Below, one piece after another: positions 1-9,116 of a DNA stretch of 64,000 nucleotides. Each line of letters begins with the position of its first letter. The first letter of the stretch is position 1. Below the pieces are notes generated by a model. It had not been told where the DNA came from and ran no database searches. It was given only the letters and a program-made list of their open reading frames with translations. The stretch spans positions 1,674,001 to 1,738,000 of the forward strand of contig NZ_CP102453.1 in assembly GCF_024661895.1 (NCBI RefSeq), written 5' to 3'. The stretch comes from Fundicoccus culcitae (GTDB taxonomy: Bacteria; Bacillota; Bacilli; Lactobacillales; Aerococcaceae). Made by a program: the position numbers and the translations under genes.

Positions 1-3000
1 TCAATCCACGCACTCACGAGGAGTGCGACATGACTTTCGAGGCGCACGCGGATGAAGACCAAGTTATTTCAATCCACGCACTCACGAGGAGTGCGACACG
101 CCTTAAAAGTTGATGACTGGACAAGTGTCGGCATTTCAATCCACGCACTCACGAGGAATGCGACTGCCGGACGCCACTATCGATATAGCTAAGATTAAAA
201 TTTCAATCCACGCACTCACGAGGAGTGCGACCCAAGGCTTTATGGACTATGATTCACGCTTTTTTATTTCAATCCACGCACTCACGAGGAGTGCGACAAG
301 CGTCGCTATACTACCTTGCAAACTACCGATGGATTTCAATCCACGCACTCACGAGGAGTGCGACAAATGAATAGTCATATTTTAGAAACAGATGGTAAAT
401 TTCAATCCACGCACTCACGAGGAGTGCGACTAACAGCGTGGATAATACAATTAGAGCCACGTTAATTTCAATCCACGCACTCACGAGGAGTGCGACAAAT
501 GCTACTCAAAAACAAATTGATGCACGGGATATTTCAATCCACGCACTCACGAGGAGTGCGACTGTAGTATTTGAATCACTAGTTACAGAAGACAATATTT
601 CAATCCACGCACTCACGAGGAGTGCGACCTGTGGACTTTCCACGGTGGACTTTCCACAAGGGATTTCAATCCACGCACTCACGAGGAGTGCGACGGTGGC
701 GGTAGCGGAGTATCTGTATATACACAAATGATTTCAATCCACGCACTCACGAGGAGTGCGACAGGCGACATTATACAACGTAACTTTACTGAAAACATTT
801 CAATCCACGCACTCACGAGGAGTGCGACTTTCAGGGTTTTATGGACTATGATTCACGCTTTTTTATTTCAATCCACGCACTCACGAGGAGTGCGACGACC
901 ACCATTTCAACCCGCCTTTGTACATACACACTAATTTCAATCCACGCACTCACGAGGAGTGCGACTGTTGTGCATAATGAAAAGATGGCGTTTTTAAAAA
1001 TTTCAATCCACGCACTCACGAGGAGTGCGACAGGTATCGCCTCGAGCATTTTCGGATGGCTTGGCATTTCAATCCACGCACTCACGAGGAGTGCGACATA
1101 CCGGTGGCGGTGGTTCACCGGGTGCTGGTGATTTCAATCCACGCACTCACGAGGAGTGCGACCAGGCAATCCGGTGCAAATTCAGGGCGCGCACACTATA
1201 TTTCAATCCACGCACTCACGAGGAGTGCGACACGTTAGAAATTGCGTCGCCGTCTAAACGTGGAATTTCAATCCACGCACTCACGAGGAGTGCGACTTTC
1301 AGGGTTTTATGGACTATGATTCACGCTTTTTTATTTCAATCCACGCACTCACGAGGAGTGCGACGCTAGCGACTGGGACAACTTAACCCTCGAAGAAAAT
1401 TTCAATCCACGCACTCACGAGGAGTGCGACCATATGGGTATCAGATGCAATCAAACCCGCATCAATTTCAATCCACGCACTCACGAGGAGTGCGACGCCG
1501 CTAATGCGCAGGCAATGCAGGCGCAGTTTATTTCAATCCACGCACTCACGAGGAGTGCGACGAGAAGATTGGGTTATTTGCCAATCAAACACAGCTAGCA
1601 TTTCAATCCACGCACTCACGAGGAGTGCGACAACAACTTTGAAATCTAAGGTTAACAAAGTGGTTATTTCAATCCACGCACTCACGAGGAGTGCGACTAG
1701 TACATTTATACCCAAATTGTTGGACGTCCAAATTTCAATCCACGCACTCACGAGGAGTGCGACCAGGTTTATGGAATGGGATCAAGAACAAATTCAATAT
1801 TTCAATCCACGCACTCACGAGGAGTGCGACTTGTACGCTGGTATAACTAAAAACAACAAAAACGATTTCAATCCACGCACTCACGAGGAGTGCGACGCTG
1901 CATCAGGTTATGATCATTATCTCGCTGGTATATTTCAATCCACGCACTCACGAGGAGTGCGACAACACCTCACGTAAACAATTAATATTATCGGTATATT
2001 TCAATCCACGCACTCACGAGGAGTGCGACATGGTTTCTTTTTCGTTGATGATGATATCCCTATTATTTCAATCCACGCACTCACGAGGAGTGCGACTAGA
2101 GTCAATAAGCAAGTTATTACACCCACCTGATATTTCAATCCACGCACTCACGAGGAGTGCGACTTAGGTGGCAATCCGCAAGGTGTGCCTTTAGAAGCTA
2201 TTTCAATCCACGCACTCACGAGGAGTGCGACGCCCTGATTCTTTAGTTCGTCAATCGTTCCCATTATTTCAATCCACGCACTCACGAGGAGTGCGACCGT
2301 TATGAAAGAATTTGATGTGAGGGAATGGACTATTTCAATCCACGCACTCACGAGGAGTGCGACTATAATAGCCTATTGGATCGCCGTAAAGAAGTTAATA
2401 TTTCAATCCACGCACTCACGAGGAGTGCGACCTTGCTAAAATGGCGGATATTTTAGGTTACGACAAATTTCAATCCACGCACTCACGAGGAGTGCGACTA
2501 GTTGGAAGGAGTGATGGTATGGAACGAATAGAATTTCAATCCACGCACTCACGAGGAGTGCGACAACAATGTGCCGTTTGAATCAATCGATGTTACGCAA
2601 TTTCAATCCACGCACTCACGAGGAGTGCGACATTTAGTGATGTACAGCATACGCAGGTTATATTCAATTTCAATCCACGCACTCACGAGGAGTGCGACAC
2701 CGTAAAGGTAAGGTTGTGGACGGCGTGTTTATATTTCAATCCACGCACTCACGAGGAGTGCGACGGTAGCGCTCCTTATAAAGAAAGAGTTATGGCTTTA
2801 ATTTCAATCCACGCACTCACGAGGAGTGCGACAATGAAGAACAAAAACTCACTAGTAAATTTTTAATTTCAATCCACGCACTCACGAGGAGTGCGACAAA
2901 ATTCACACCTAATCTGCCTAAATCATTAACAATTTCAATCCACGCACTCACGAGGAGTGCGACTCTTGATTTAGAGTTAGTAGCACTGGGAAATGAAATT

Positions 3001-3492
3001 TCAATCCACGCACTCACGAGGAGTGCGACAGAAACATTTGTCATTTTTGATATGACTTTAAGCATTTCAATCCACGCACTCACGAGGAGTGCGACCTTAT
3101 CGTCATAATCTGAATCAACATCTAAAGGATTTCAATCCACGCACTCACGAGGAGTGCGACTGAAGCTGTTAGAACAGCGCTAGCTAAAGATAAAATTTCA
3201 ATCCACGCACTCACGAGGAGTGCGACGTAACTAATCAGAAGATTAACCAACTACCAAAAAATTTCAATCCACGCACTCACGAGGAGTGCGACGATTTTTT
3301 GACAGCTTTCAAGGATGTACCAGGAGTATTTCAATCCACGCACTCACGAGGAGTGCGACGAACAACGCAGGATGAGCTGATGAGGTGGGTAAATATTTCA
3401 ATCCACGCACTCACGAGGAGTGCGACAGCATGATAAACATTTTCTGCTTCAACAACTTTTATTTCAATCCACGCACTCACGAGGAGTGCGAC
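1..3492 (-). CRISPR. Type I-C CRISPR array, 53 repeats, cut by window start
   Basis: There are 53 copies of a 32-bp repeat (the first lacks 3 bp at the window edge) separated by 52 spacers of 33-38 bp, mostly 34-36. On the + strand each repeat begins ATTTCAATCCACGC and ends GAGGAGTGCGAC. The functional strand is the minus strand, where the repeat starts GTCGCACTCC, folds into a CGCACTC/GAGTGCG hairpin and ends in the 11-nt tag TGGATTGAAAT, as in type I-C. Orientation is supported by the cas2-leader side at the high-coordinate end and by the only variant repeat (133-164, G to A at 158) lying at the leader-distal end. The array continues leftward out of the window. The spacers at 829-864 and 1297-1332 are identical, and the one at 232-265 is closely related. 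The apparent protein-coding frames through the array are artefacts of the repeat. Confidence 0.99.
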
Positions 3493-3659
3493 TGCGAAAT
3501 TATGTTATAACTTGATCTAAATGATATGTTTCGCAGCAATTTATTTCATAATCAATTAGATATTAATTTAAATCACATTAAATATTAACTATTTTATAAT
3601 TTAATCCATTCATAATTACGCGGAAGATGCTATAAAATAATGTTCACTATAGATTCGCA
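3493..3659 (-). promoter_or_regulatory. CRISPR leader
   Basis: AT-rich non-coding stretch between the stop codon of cas2 and the first (leader-proximal) repeat. On the minus strand it lies directly upstream of the array, the position of the leader that carries the array promoter and the integration signal for Cas1-Cas2. An inverted repeat, TGCGAAA (3493-3499) and TTTCGCA (3529-3535), abuts the leader-repeat junction exactly. Promoter boxes were not resolved with confidence. Confidence 0.8.
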
Positions 3660-3950
3660 CTAAAAAATTAGAAAATCTTCAACATCTAAAGCTTCTTTTA
3701 CGCCAATATGCTCAACTTTATTCTTATAATTCTTACCTAAATGGTAAAATCTTAAACTATCATTATCAATATCAATCAACTGAACCAATTCATGCTTTAG
3801 TATAGTAAACTGTGAATAGTCTAGAACACATTCAAACACAGAATTTTGTACTCTTTGACCATAACTCTCACATTTTTTCGCTACTTTTTGTAGTCGTTTT
3901 ACTCCTCCCTCACTAGTTGTCCCAATATCATAGGTTATCAATATCATCAT
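3660..3950 (-). CDS. cas2: CRISPR-associated endonuclease Cas2
   Basis: Cas2 is the small structural partner of Cas1 in the spacer-integration complex. The 96-residue product has the usual Cas2 length. It starts with a beta-strand ending in the conserved aspartate (ILITYDI, about residues 3-9) and shows the ferredoxin-like pattern, with RVQNSVFEC in the middle and a final strand near DVEDFLIF. It is the last gene of the cas operon, 10 bp downstream of cas1 and directly before the leader. This is the canonical end of a type I-C locus. Confidence 0.97.
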   Translation of the reverse strand: MMILITYDIGTTSEGGVKRLQKVAKKCESYGQRVQNSVFECVLDYSQFTILKHELVQLIDIDNDSLRFYHLGKNYKNKVEHIGVKEALDVEDFLIF

Positions 3951-3960
3951 AATATTTCAC

Positions 3961-4992
3961 CTACTTCCATAAAAATGGTGGATAAGTATCTAAATCCCCT
4001 CTAATGAACCGTGATAACAATAGCGCCTGAGAATATGGAACAAGACCCCAAGAAATTTTTTCTTTCAAATATGGATGTGTAATTAATTCATTTTTCTTTT
4101 TATGCCATTGATTTAAAAATATTTTTCTTCCATCATCGGTTAGAAGGACTGCCCCATTTTCTTTAAAATGAAAATGTTTTTTGCTCACTATTTTTAGATT
4201 TATTAATGATAATACGAATCGATCAGCATAAACTCCCCGGAGTTCTTCAATCATATCTAAAGCTAGTGAAGCACGTCCTGGTCTATCTCGATGCAGAAAA
4301 CCAACATATGCATCTAATCCAACCGTTTCTAGAGCAGCTGTCATATCATGCATTAATAGCGTATACGCCAATGAAAGCATAGCATTCACTGGATCTCTTG
4401 GAGGTCTACGATTCCGATTATTGAAGTGAAAATCCTTTTCCTGCTGGAGAATCATTTCATCAAATAGACCAAAATAATTTAATGCTGCTTGTCCTTCCCA
4501 TCCTCTCAGTGACTCTAAATCATCAACAACATTAATTTGATTAGATATTTCTTTCAATGTCCTTGAAGAGTTTTTAAATTTTTCTAGCGAAATCCTTAAT
4601 GGATGTTCACGGGTCATTCGTTCAATTATCCATCTGTTATTATTTACTTTAGCAATAATCATATTCCTTGCGATTTCACAAGACTTTTTTTCATCATCTG
4701 AAATTCTATATTGTTCTTTTCTTAATGTAACATTTCCTCTACTCGAACCGATTACCCTTGCCTTAAACCTACCAGACGAAGTCAAAAAAGTAACAGAAAT
4801 ATTGTTATCTACACATTTACCCATCAGACTTGGACTTACTCCACGATATCCAAAAGTCACTATACTTTCTATATTTAACAACGGTACCCTACCAACGACA
4901 GAATCATCTTGTAATAATATTACATTGTCATTTTCAAGCGCTAAATATGAATCTGGTTGAGTTACAAAAAGAGTATTTAATAATTTTCTCAT
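3961..4992 (-). CDS. cas1: CRISPR-associated endonuclease Cas1 (type I-C)
   Basis: Integrase subunit that inserts new spacers at the leader end of the array. The 343-residue product has the expected length and the family's metal-binding residues: E166 in GWEGQAA, H234 in GFLHRDRPGR, and acidic residues at about D246/E249 in LALDMIEE. The N-terminal beta-rich domain covers about residues 1-80 and the helical catalytic domain the rest. Its ATG overlaps the stop codon of cas4 by 4 bp, indicating translational coupling of the adaptation genes. Confidence 0.98.
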   Translation of the reverse strand: MRKLLNTLFVTQPDSYLALENDNVILLQDDSVVGRVPLLNIESIVTFGYRGVSPSLMGKCVDNNISVTFLTSSGRFKARVIGSSRGNVTLRKEQYRISDDEKKSCEIARNMIIAKVNNNRWIIERMTREHPLRISLEKFKNSSRTLKEISNQINVVDDLESLRGWEGQAALNYFGLFDEMILQQEKDFHFNNRNRRPPRDPVNAMLSLAYTLLMHDMTAALETVGLDAYVGFLHRDRPGRASLALDMIEELRGVYADRFVLSLINLKIVSKKHFHFKENGAVLLTDDGRKIFLNQWHKKKNELITHPYLKEKISWGLVPYSQALLLSRFIRGDLDTYPPFLWK

Positions 4993-5657
4993 TCATTCAA
5001 CATTCTTTCCATGTATCGACTAGCTGTCTCAACATTCATTATTTTAGGTAAACAAATATCGTTCAATGAACATTGATTGCACCATGATCCTGTTTTAACT
5101 TTGGGAGTATGTTTTTTTTGAAACATATTATGCATTACTATAAAAATTTCTATTACTTCATTCCTTAGATCCTTTGTTATTTCAATAAGTTGCCTCTGTT
5201 TAGTTTCGTTATAAAATAAATAACCTTTATCTATTGTACAAACTAGCATCTCCTCTAAACAAATAGCTTGTGCTACTAACTGTAAAATATCAGCTTTATT
5301 ATTTTTAGGCTTCCCTCTTTTATATTCAATCGGATGAATCTTATATCGATTATTTAATGAAGGAATAAAAACACCCTCAGAATCTTTTTTGAACTCAACC
5401 ACATCACATATACCATTTACTCCTAAAATGTGCGATTGAATGGGCATTGCTCTAACAATGACCAGATCCCCTCTTTTTTCACGAGAAAAAGGTTGATCTG
5501 CTTTTTCGTGTACAATATTACCTTCAATTGTTTTTTGATTTTCTGCCCACTGTTGTTCAACATGAATCAATGCCCACTGTCTTTTACAGAAAGTAAAATG
5601 TTGTATACCGGATAACATTATATATTCTTCAGAATTATGTACTATCCGTTTTTCCAT
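4989..5657 (-). CDS. cas4: CRISPR-associated exonuclease Cas4
   Basis: RecB-like Fe-S nuclease of the adaptation module. In type I-C it helps trim prespacers and select PAM-bearing ends. In 222 residues one sees the N-terminal cysteine in TFCKRQW (about residue 24), the nuclease acidic motifs GICDVVEF and PIEYKRGKP in the middle, and the C-terminal cysteine cluster WCNQCSLNDIC. Together the four cysteines are expected to bind a 4Fe-4S cluster. The gene sits 2 bp after cas7 and overlaps cas1 by 4 bp. Confidence 0.97.
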   Translation of the reverse strand: MEKRIVHNSEEYIMLSGIQHFTFCKRQWALIHVEQQWAENQKTIEGNIVHEKADQPFSREKRGDLVIVRAMPIQSHILGVNGICDVVEFKKDSEGVFIPSLNNRYKIHPIEYKRGKPKNNKADILQLVAQAICLEEMLVCTIDKGYLFYNETKQRQLIEITKDLRNEVIEIFIVMHNMFQKKHTPKVKTGSWCNQCSLNDICLPKIMNVETASRYMERMLNE

Positions 5658-5659
5658 GA

Positions 5660-6517
5660 TTATTGTCCTTCAATTAATTCAACGGTAACATTAGCATCTT
5701 CTAATTCTTTTACAAAATCAGAATTTAATTTAAAATTATATTCTTCATACTCAAATTGACCAAATGAATCTAGTTCTTTATTATATTCAATACTATTAAA
5801 TATTTGTCCACTGGATTTTACACCAAGTTCTCCGGGATGCTTAATCCAATATAAATCTCTAACTGACATTGAACCTTCAGGTCTAGCTGCTGATGAGTCA
5901 TTAATAAATAATGTACGTAAAGCTTCTTTAATTAAATTCGCATCCTCTTCAGTAAATCCTGTTTTCTCTGCAAAAAAAGGATTAATACTTCCTTTTAAAA
6001 GATATACTCCATGTTCTACATAATGCTTCAGCCCCATCGTATCAGAAGCGGTATCCCCCATAATACTTCTTGTTATCTGCATATCTATATTAGTGACAGG
6101 AGATAAAGATTGACTAATCCCTATTGAAACAGGACCACGAATCCCAATTGAGGTTCCTTTATCACCTTTAATTTTTCCAAAAGTCATGACCTGACCAAAC
6201 GAACGAACATCTATCCATTCTTTGCAACTTTCTGCATAAACATTGCTATCCTCTACTACATCCTTACCAAATTTATCTAAATATCTTGCCTTTAAAGATA
6301 CATGTCCATCCTCTATACGATCTTTTGATTGTACAAAAATATTTTTACCCATATTTTGTAGTCTATTACGTATTTTTCTTTTTAACGCAACATCACTTAT
6401 AATTCCATAACCATCAAAATTAATTCTAGGAGAATTATTATTCAATGGATCACCATTCGGATTTGCATTTATTACCTCTATAGTTGCAATAAAATCAATT
6501 TTATTCTGTAATGCCAT
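5660..6517 (-). CDS. cas7: Cas7 (Csd2/Cas7c), crRNA-binding backbone of the I-C effector
   Basis: Backbone subunit that polymerises along the crRNA in the type I-C interference complex. The N-terminus, after the start MALQNKIDFIATIEV, carries the family motif NANPNGDP. The glycine-rich IRGPVSIGISQS and the SIMGD segment in the middle are also typical of Csd2. The start chosen (ATG at 6517, 285 aa) has an AGGAG site upstream. A longer frame to 6544 would put that site inside the coding region, so it is less likely. The start lies inside the end of cas8c (17-bp overlap). Confidence 0.96.
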   Translation of the reverse strand: MALQNKIDFIATIEVINANPNGDPLNNNSPRINFDGYGIISDVALKRKIRNRLQNMGKNIFVQSKDRIEDGHVSLKARYLDKFGKDVVEDSNVYAESCKEWIDVRSFGQVMTFGKIKGDKGTSIGIRGPVSIGISQSLSPVTNIDMQITRSIMGDTASDTMGLKHYVEHGVYLLKGSINPFFAEKTGFTEEDANLIKEALRTLFINDSSAARPEGSMSVRDLYWIKHPGELGVKSSGQIFNSIEYNKELDSFGQFEYEEYNFKLNSDFVKELEDANVTVELIEGQ

Positions 6518-6872
6518 CTTGTACAGTCTCCTCTTCGTTTTCATTTTTTGTAGTTTTTAAATTACTTGACAAAGCATTTTTTTGAGCATAATAACCAACT
6601 AAAAATAATTCGGAAAGTGGTTTATCTGGATTTAGTAAATACTCATCATTTAAATCTAACTGCGAATAAATATCCTGTATTAAGCGATCACGATTTAAAA
6701 AGGCTTTAGGTTTAGATTTCTGTAATCTTCTTTCGTAAGGTAGTAATCTAGATTTAACTTGATTAAACGCTGACTGTGGACGGACACATAATTGATGCCA
6801 ATATTTTGAAACCAATGTTGTTCTAGTAAATTCTCCCATTGATAACTGTTCAATATTTTCAGCAATAGCCAT
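6501..6872 (-). CDS. cas11c: Possible internally initiated Cas11c small subunit within cas8c
   Basis: In studied type I-C systems the small subunit Cas11c is made from an internal start in the 3' part of cas8c. Here an in-frame ATG at 6872 (MAIAENIEQLS) would give a 123-residue helical protein of about 14 kDa, the size known for Cas11c. It would be identical to the C-terminus of Cas8c. The upstream stretch GGACGGTTA is only a weak ribosome-binding site, so the exact start is inferred from family size and position rather than from a clear signal. Confidence 0.5.
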   Translation of the reverse strand: MAIAENIEQLSMGEFTRTTLVSKYWHQLCVRPQSAFNQVKSRLLPYERRLQKSKPKAFLNRDRLIQDIYSQLDLNDEYLLNPDKPLSELFLVGYYAQKNALSSNLKTTKNENEEETVQDGITE

Positions 6873-8381
6873 TAACCGTCCGAACAAATAACTTCTGTCC
6901 GAATTATTTTCTAACACCGGCGACACTTCCTTTTCAGATATTTTTATTAGATAGTCTGCATGGTATTTTTTAATTAATGATAACGATGCAAGCTCCATTT
7001 GTTGCCATGTATTTGAATACCTCTCTCTGTGTGTGATATTTGAGCGAACAACAGTAACTAAGTCTAGTGGTAACCTATTACCTTCTAAGATTGACATTAA
7101 TAATTTCTCTATATACCATCTATTTAGAGCTTCATTTCTAGAAACAATTTTCTTATCTTTGGTTTCTGTCCCAATAATTCTTTGAACTAAATTGTTTAAC
7201 CCTAAAGTTATATGCTTACTACCCTCTTTTGTCCAGACAGGCCAATTAGTTGTCTGATACCAATTTAAAATACGGTCACTCAACTCACTTCCCGAGAAAT
7301 TCCTAAAGTACTTGATAGAGATTCTCCCGTTACTTATTTTGTTTATAATCAATACAAAATAATCACTATCTTTATTAACTGCCTTATATCCACTTAAATG
7401 TTTTATTCTTTCTGTTGACAAAATTGGATTTAAAATATCTTCCGGCGCTTCATTCTTATTTTCTTTTGGCATGCTATATTGAGCAAATCTAGAGTCGAAA
7501 TCTTCTTCATTTACCTGTTTAGTCAAATCAATATTTTCAGCTTCTAGAGTAGCGTCCCATGTTACGAGGTAAGTCGCATCACCAATAGAGCGGCTATAGC
7601 TTCTTTGACTTAATAAATATCTCAACATTAAAAAAATCTTTTCTGAAGTTTCATAACCTAAAAAACTCACTTTACTTTTATCTGATATACGCCCACTATA
7701 AGTTTCTTTGTTATTACTAACCGAAATAAGTTTTGCAGTACCTAGTAAACCACGATGTTTATCCGATAAATACATTTTCTTTCCAGTTATTGAACAAATC
7801 CCTTGCTCTTCTTCAGATAAGGATGATTTAACATAATCTATATAATCCTCATGTAATTCAGATGAATTAGTTGGTGTCCAAAAACTATCAGGTTTTTTTA
7901 TTGAAAACGTTACGAAAGTCTTTTTTGCAATGATTTTTTTATCTAGGTAAGAAGATATATCACTAATAATCGAATTTTTAAGCATGTAGTTATAAATAAT
8001 CTTTAATTCTTTTACATTACTAACTTCTACCCATTCCTTTAATTGTTTGATATATGCTGCATATTTTTTTTCATCAAACTCTGTAGTTAAGTACTGCAAA
8101 TCATCTTGTAGGGGATGCGGAGGAGCATTTACTCCAGAACGACTTACTGAGTCAAGAGTTACTGGGAAAATTATATACGAATTTTGATCTAATTTAGATA
8201 CTGTAATGAAATTACTGCTTTCATCCATAACTATTTCAATTACGTTATCTGAATCAGTTACAACTCTGTCATTGTGATAAATTGGCAATAATCTTGTGGT
8301 GCTGTGCTCTAATTTTTGACCGACTTTTCCTGCTTTTTCAATTTTTTCATATGTTGTTAACAATGACTCCCATAAATTCAA
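6501..8381 (-). CDS. cas8c: Cas8c (Csd1), large subunit of the I-C effector
   Basis: Large subunit of the type I-C surveillance complex, responsible for PAM recognition and for recruiting Cas3. The 626-residue length and gene position between cas5c and cas7 match Csd1/Cas8c. Recognisable family traits are the N-terminal beta-rich region with GVNAPPHPLQDDLQYL (about residues 79-94), CSITGKKMYLSDKHRGLLGTAKLIS in the middle, and the helical C-terminal region with SYLFGRLMAIAE that marks the Cas11-like part. Its ATG overlaps the cas5c stop (ATGA), so translation is coupled. Confidence 0.96.
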   Translation of the reverse strand: MNLWESLLTTYEKIEKAGKVGQKLEHSTTRLLPIYHNDRVVTDSDNVIEIVMDESSNFITVSKLDQNSYIIFPVTLDSVSRSGVNAPPHPLQDDLQYLTTEFDEKKYAAYIKQLKEWVEVSNVKELKIIYNYMLKNSIISDISSYLDKKIIAKKTFVTFSIKKPDSFWTPTNSSELHEDYIDYVKSSLSEEEQGICSITGKKMYLSDKHRGLLGTAKLISVSNNKETYSGRISDKSKVSFLGYETSEKIFLMLRYLLSQRSYSRSIGDATYLVTWDATLEAENIDLTKQVNEEDFDSRFAQYSMPKENKNEAPEDILNPILSTERIKHLSGYKAVNKDSDYFVLIINKISNGRISIKYFRNFSGSELSDRILNWYQTTNWPVWTKEGSKHITLGLNNLVQRIIGTETKDKKIVSRNEALNRWYIEKLLMSILEGNRLPLDLVTVVRSNITHRERYSNTWQQMELASLSLIKKYHADYLIKISEKEVSPVLENNSDRSYLFGRLMAIAENIEQLSMGEFTRTTLVSKYWHQLCVRPQSAFNQVKSRLLPYERRLQKSKPKAFLNRDRLIQDIYSQLDLNDEYLLNPDKPLSELFLVGYYAQKNALSSNLKTTKNENEEETVQDGITE

Positions 8382-9103
8382 AGAATTCCCCCCTCTTCAT
8401 CAACTGATTTTAAATTTAATCCCATAGAGAAATCTTTAATTGAGTAATCATTTATAGTATAGTGAATTGATGTTTCTTTCGGAGTCGAAAACTTAATTAC
8501 ACCACTGTTCATCACACAATTGTCATAATTTGCTATTAATTCATTTCGTCCATGATCACTCGGATATGATAAAGAGTGGTACATTAGACCTAAAGAAAGT
8601 TTTTGATTCTTATAAAAACTATTGACCGATAAATACTCCTCCTGTGTAATTGGTTCTACAAAAGCTACGCATTCTCGTGTACCTAAAAATAAATCTCTTC
8701 TACCTCCCCTAGCTAATGAGCGATTAAAAATAGCTTGATGTTTCTTTTCATTTCTATCAGACTTCAAATTTTCTCTTTGTTCACTCCAGACGAAATGGCC
8801 TTTAATAAAATACTCCACATCGCGTAAATAGGTGTAATAACTTAAATCATTTGCAGTTCCATCTTTAGTAACTGGTCGTATTCCCATAGGTTCTGTAATA
8901 ATCTCGTTAATAACAACTACCTCATCTATAATATGTTTCAAGGTTGGTTTCCAATATATTTGCTCTGTAATGCCCACTATCGATTGGAAAGTGGGAACTT
9001 GATACGTAAATTTTTCTCCTCCTCCACGTACTTGGGGATCAGTAAATAAGGCATAATCCCCATATAATCTATAATAATAGTTTTCCGATTTAAACTCTTC
9101 CAC
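8378..9103 (-). CDS. cas5c: Cas5c (Cas5d), pre-crRNA processing endoribonuclease of type I-C
   Basis: Type I-C systems lack Cas6. Cas5c cuts each repeat at the 3' base of its hairpin and stays bound to the 11-nt 5' tag. The 241-residue product shows the RAMP-like start (FALFTDPQVRGGGEKFTYQVPTF, around residues 14-40, of which only the GGGEKFTY core is diagnostic) and the GLMYHSLSYPS segment. It is the first gene after cas3 with a 13-bp gap. It is the enzyme expected to process both the array transcript and the crRNA-like RNA proposed at 11708-11805. Confidence 0.96.
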   Translation of the reverse strand: MEEFKSENYYYRLYGDYALFTDPQVRGGGEKFTYQVPTFQSIVGITEQIYWKPTLKHIIDEVVVINEIITEPMGIRPVTKDGTANDLSYYTYLRDVEYFIKGHFVWSEQRENLKSDRNEKKHQAIFNRSLARGGRRDLFLGTRECVAFVEPITQEEYLSVNSFYKNQKLSLGLMYHSLSYPSDHGRNELIANYDNCVMNSGVIKFSTPKETSIHYTINDYSIKDFSMGLNLKSVDEEGGIL

Positions 9104-9116
9104 TTATACACCTCCT

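Noticed and set aside
110..3083. Open frames on both strands through the CRISPR array (peptides with repeated ISIHALTRSAT or VALLVSAWIE)
   Set aside because: They are translations of the 32-bp repeat plus spacers, without ribosome-binding sites.
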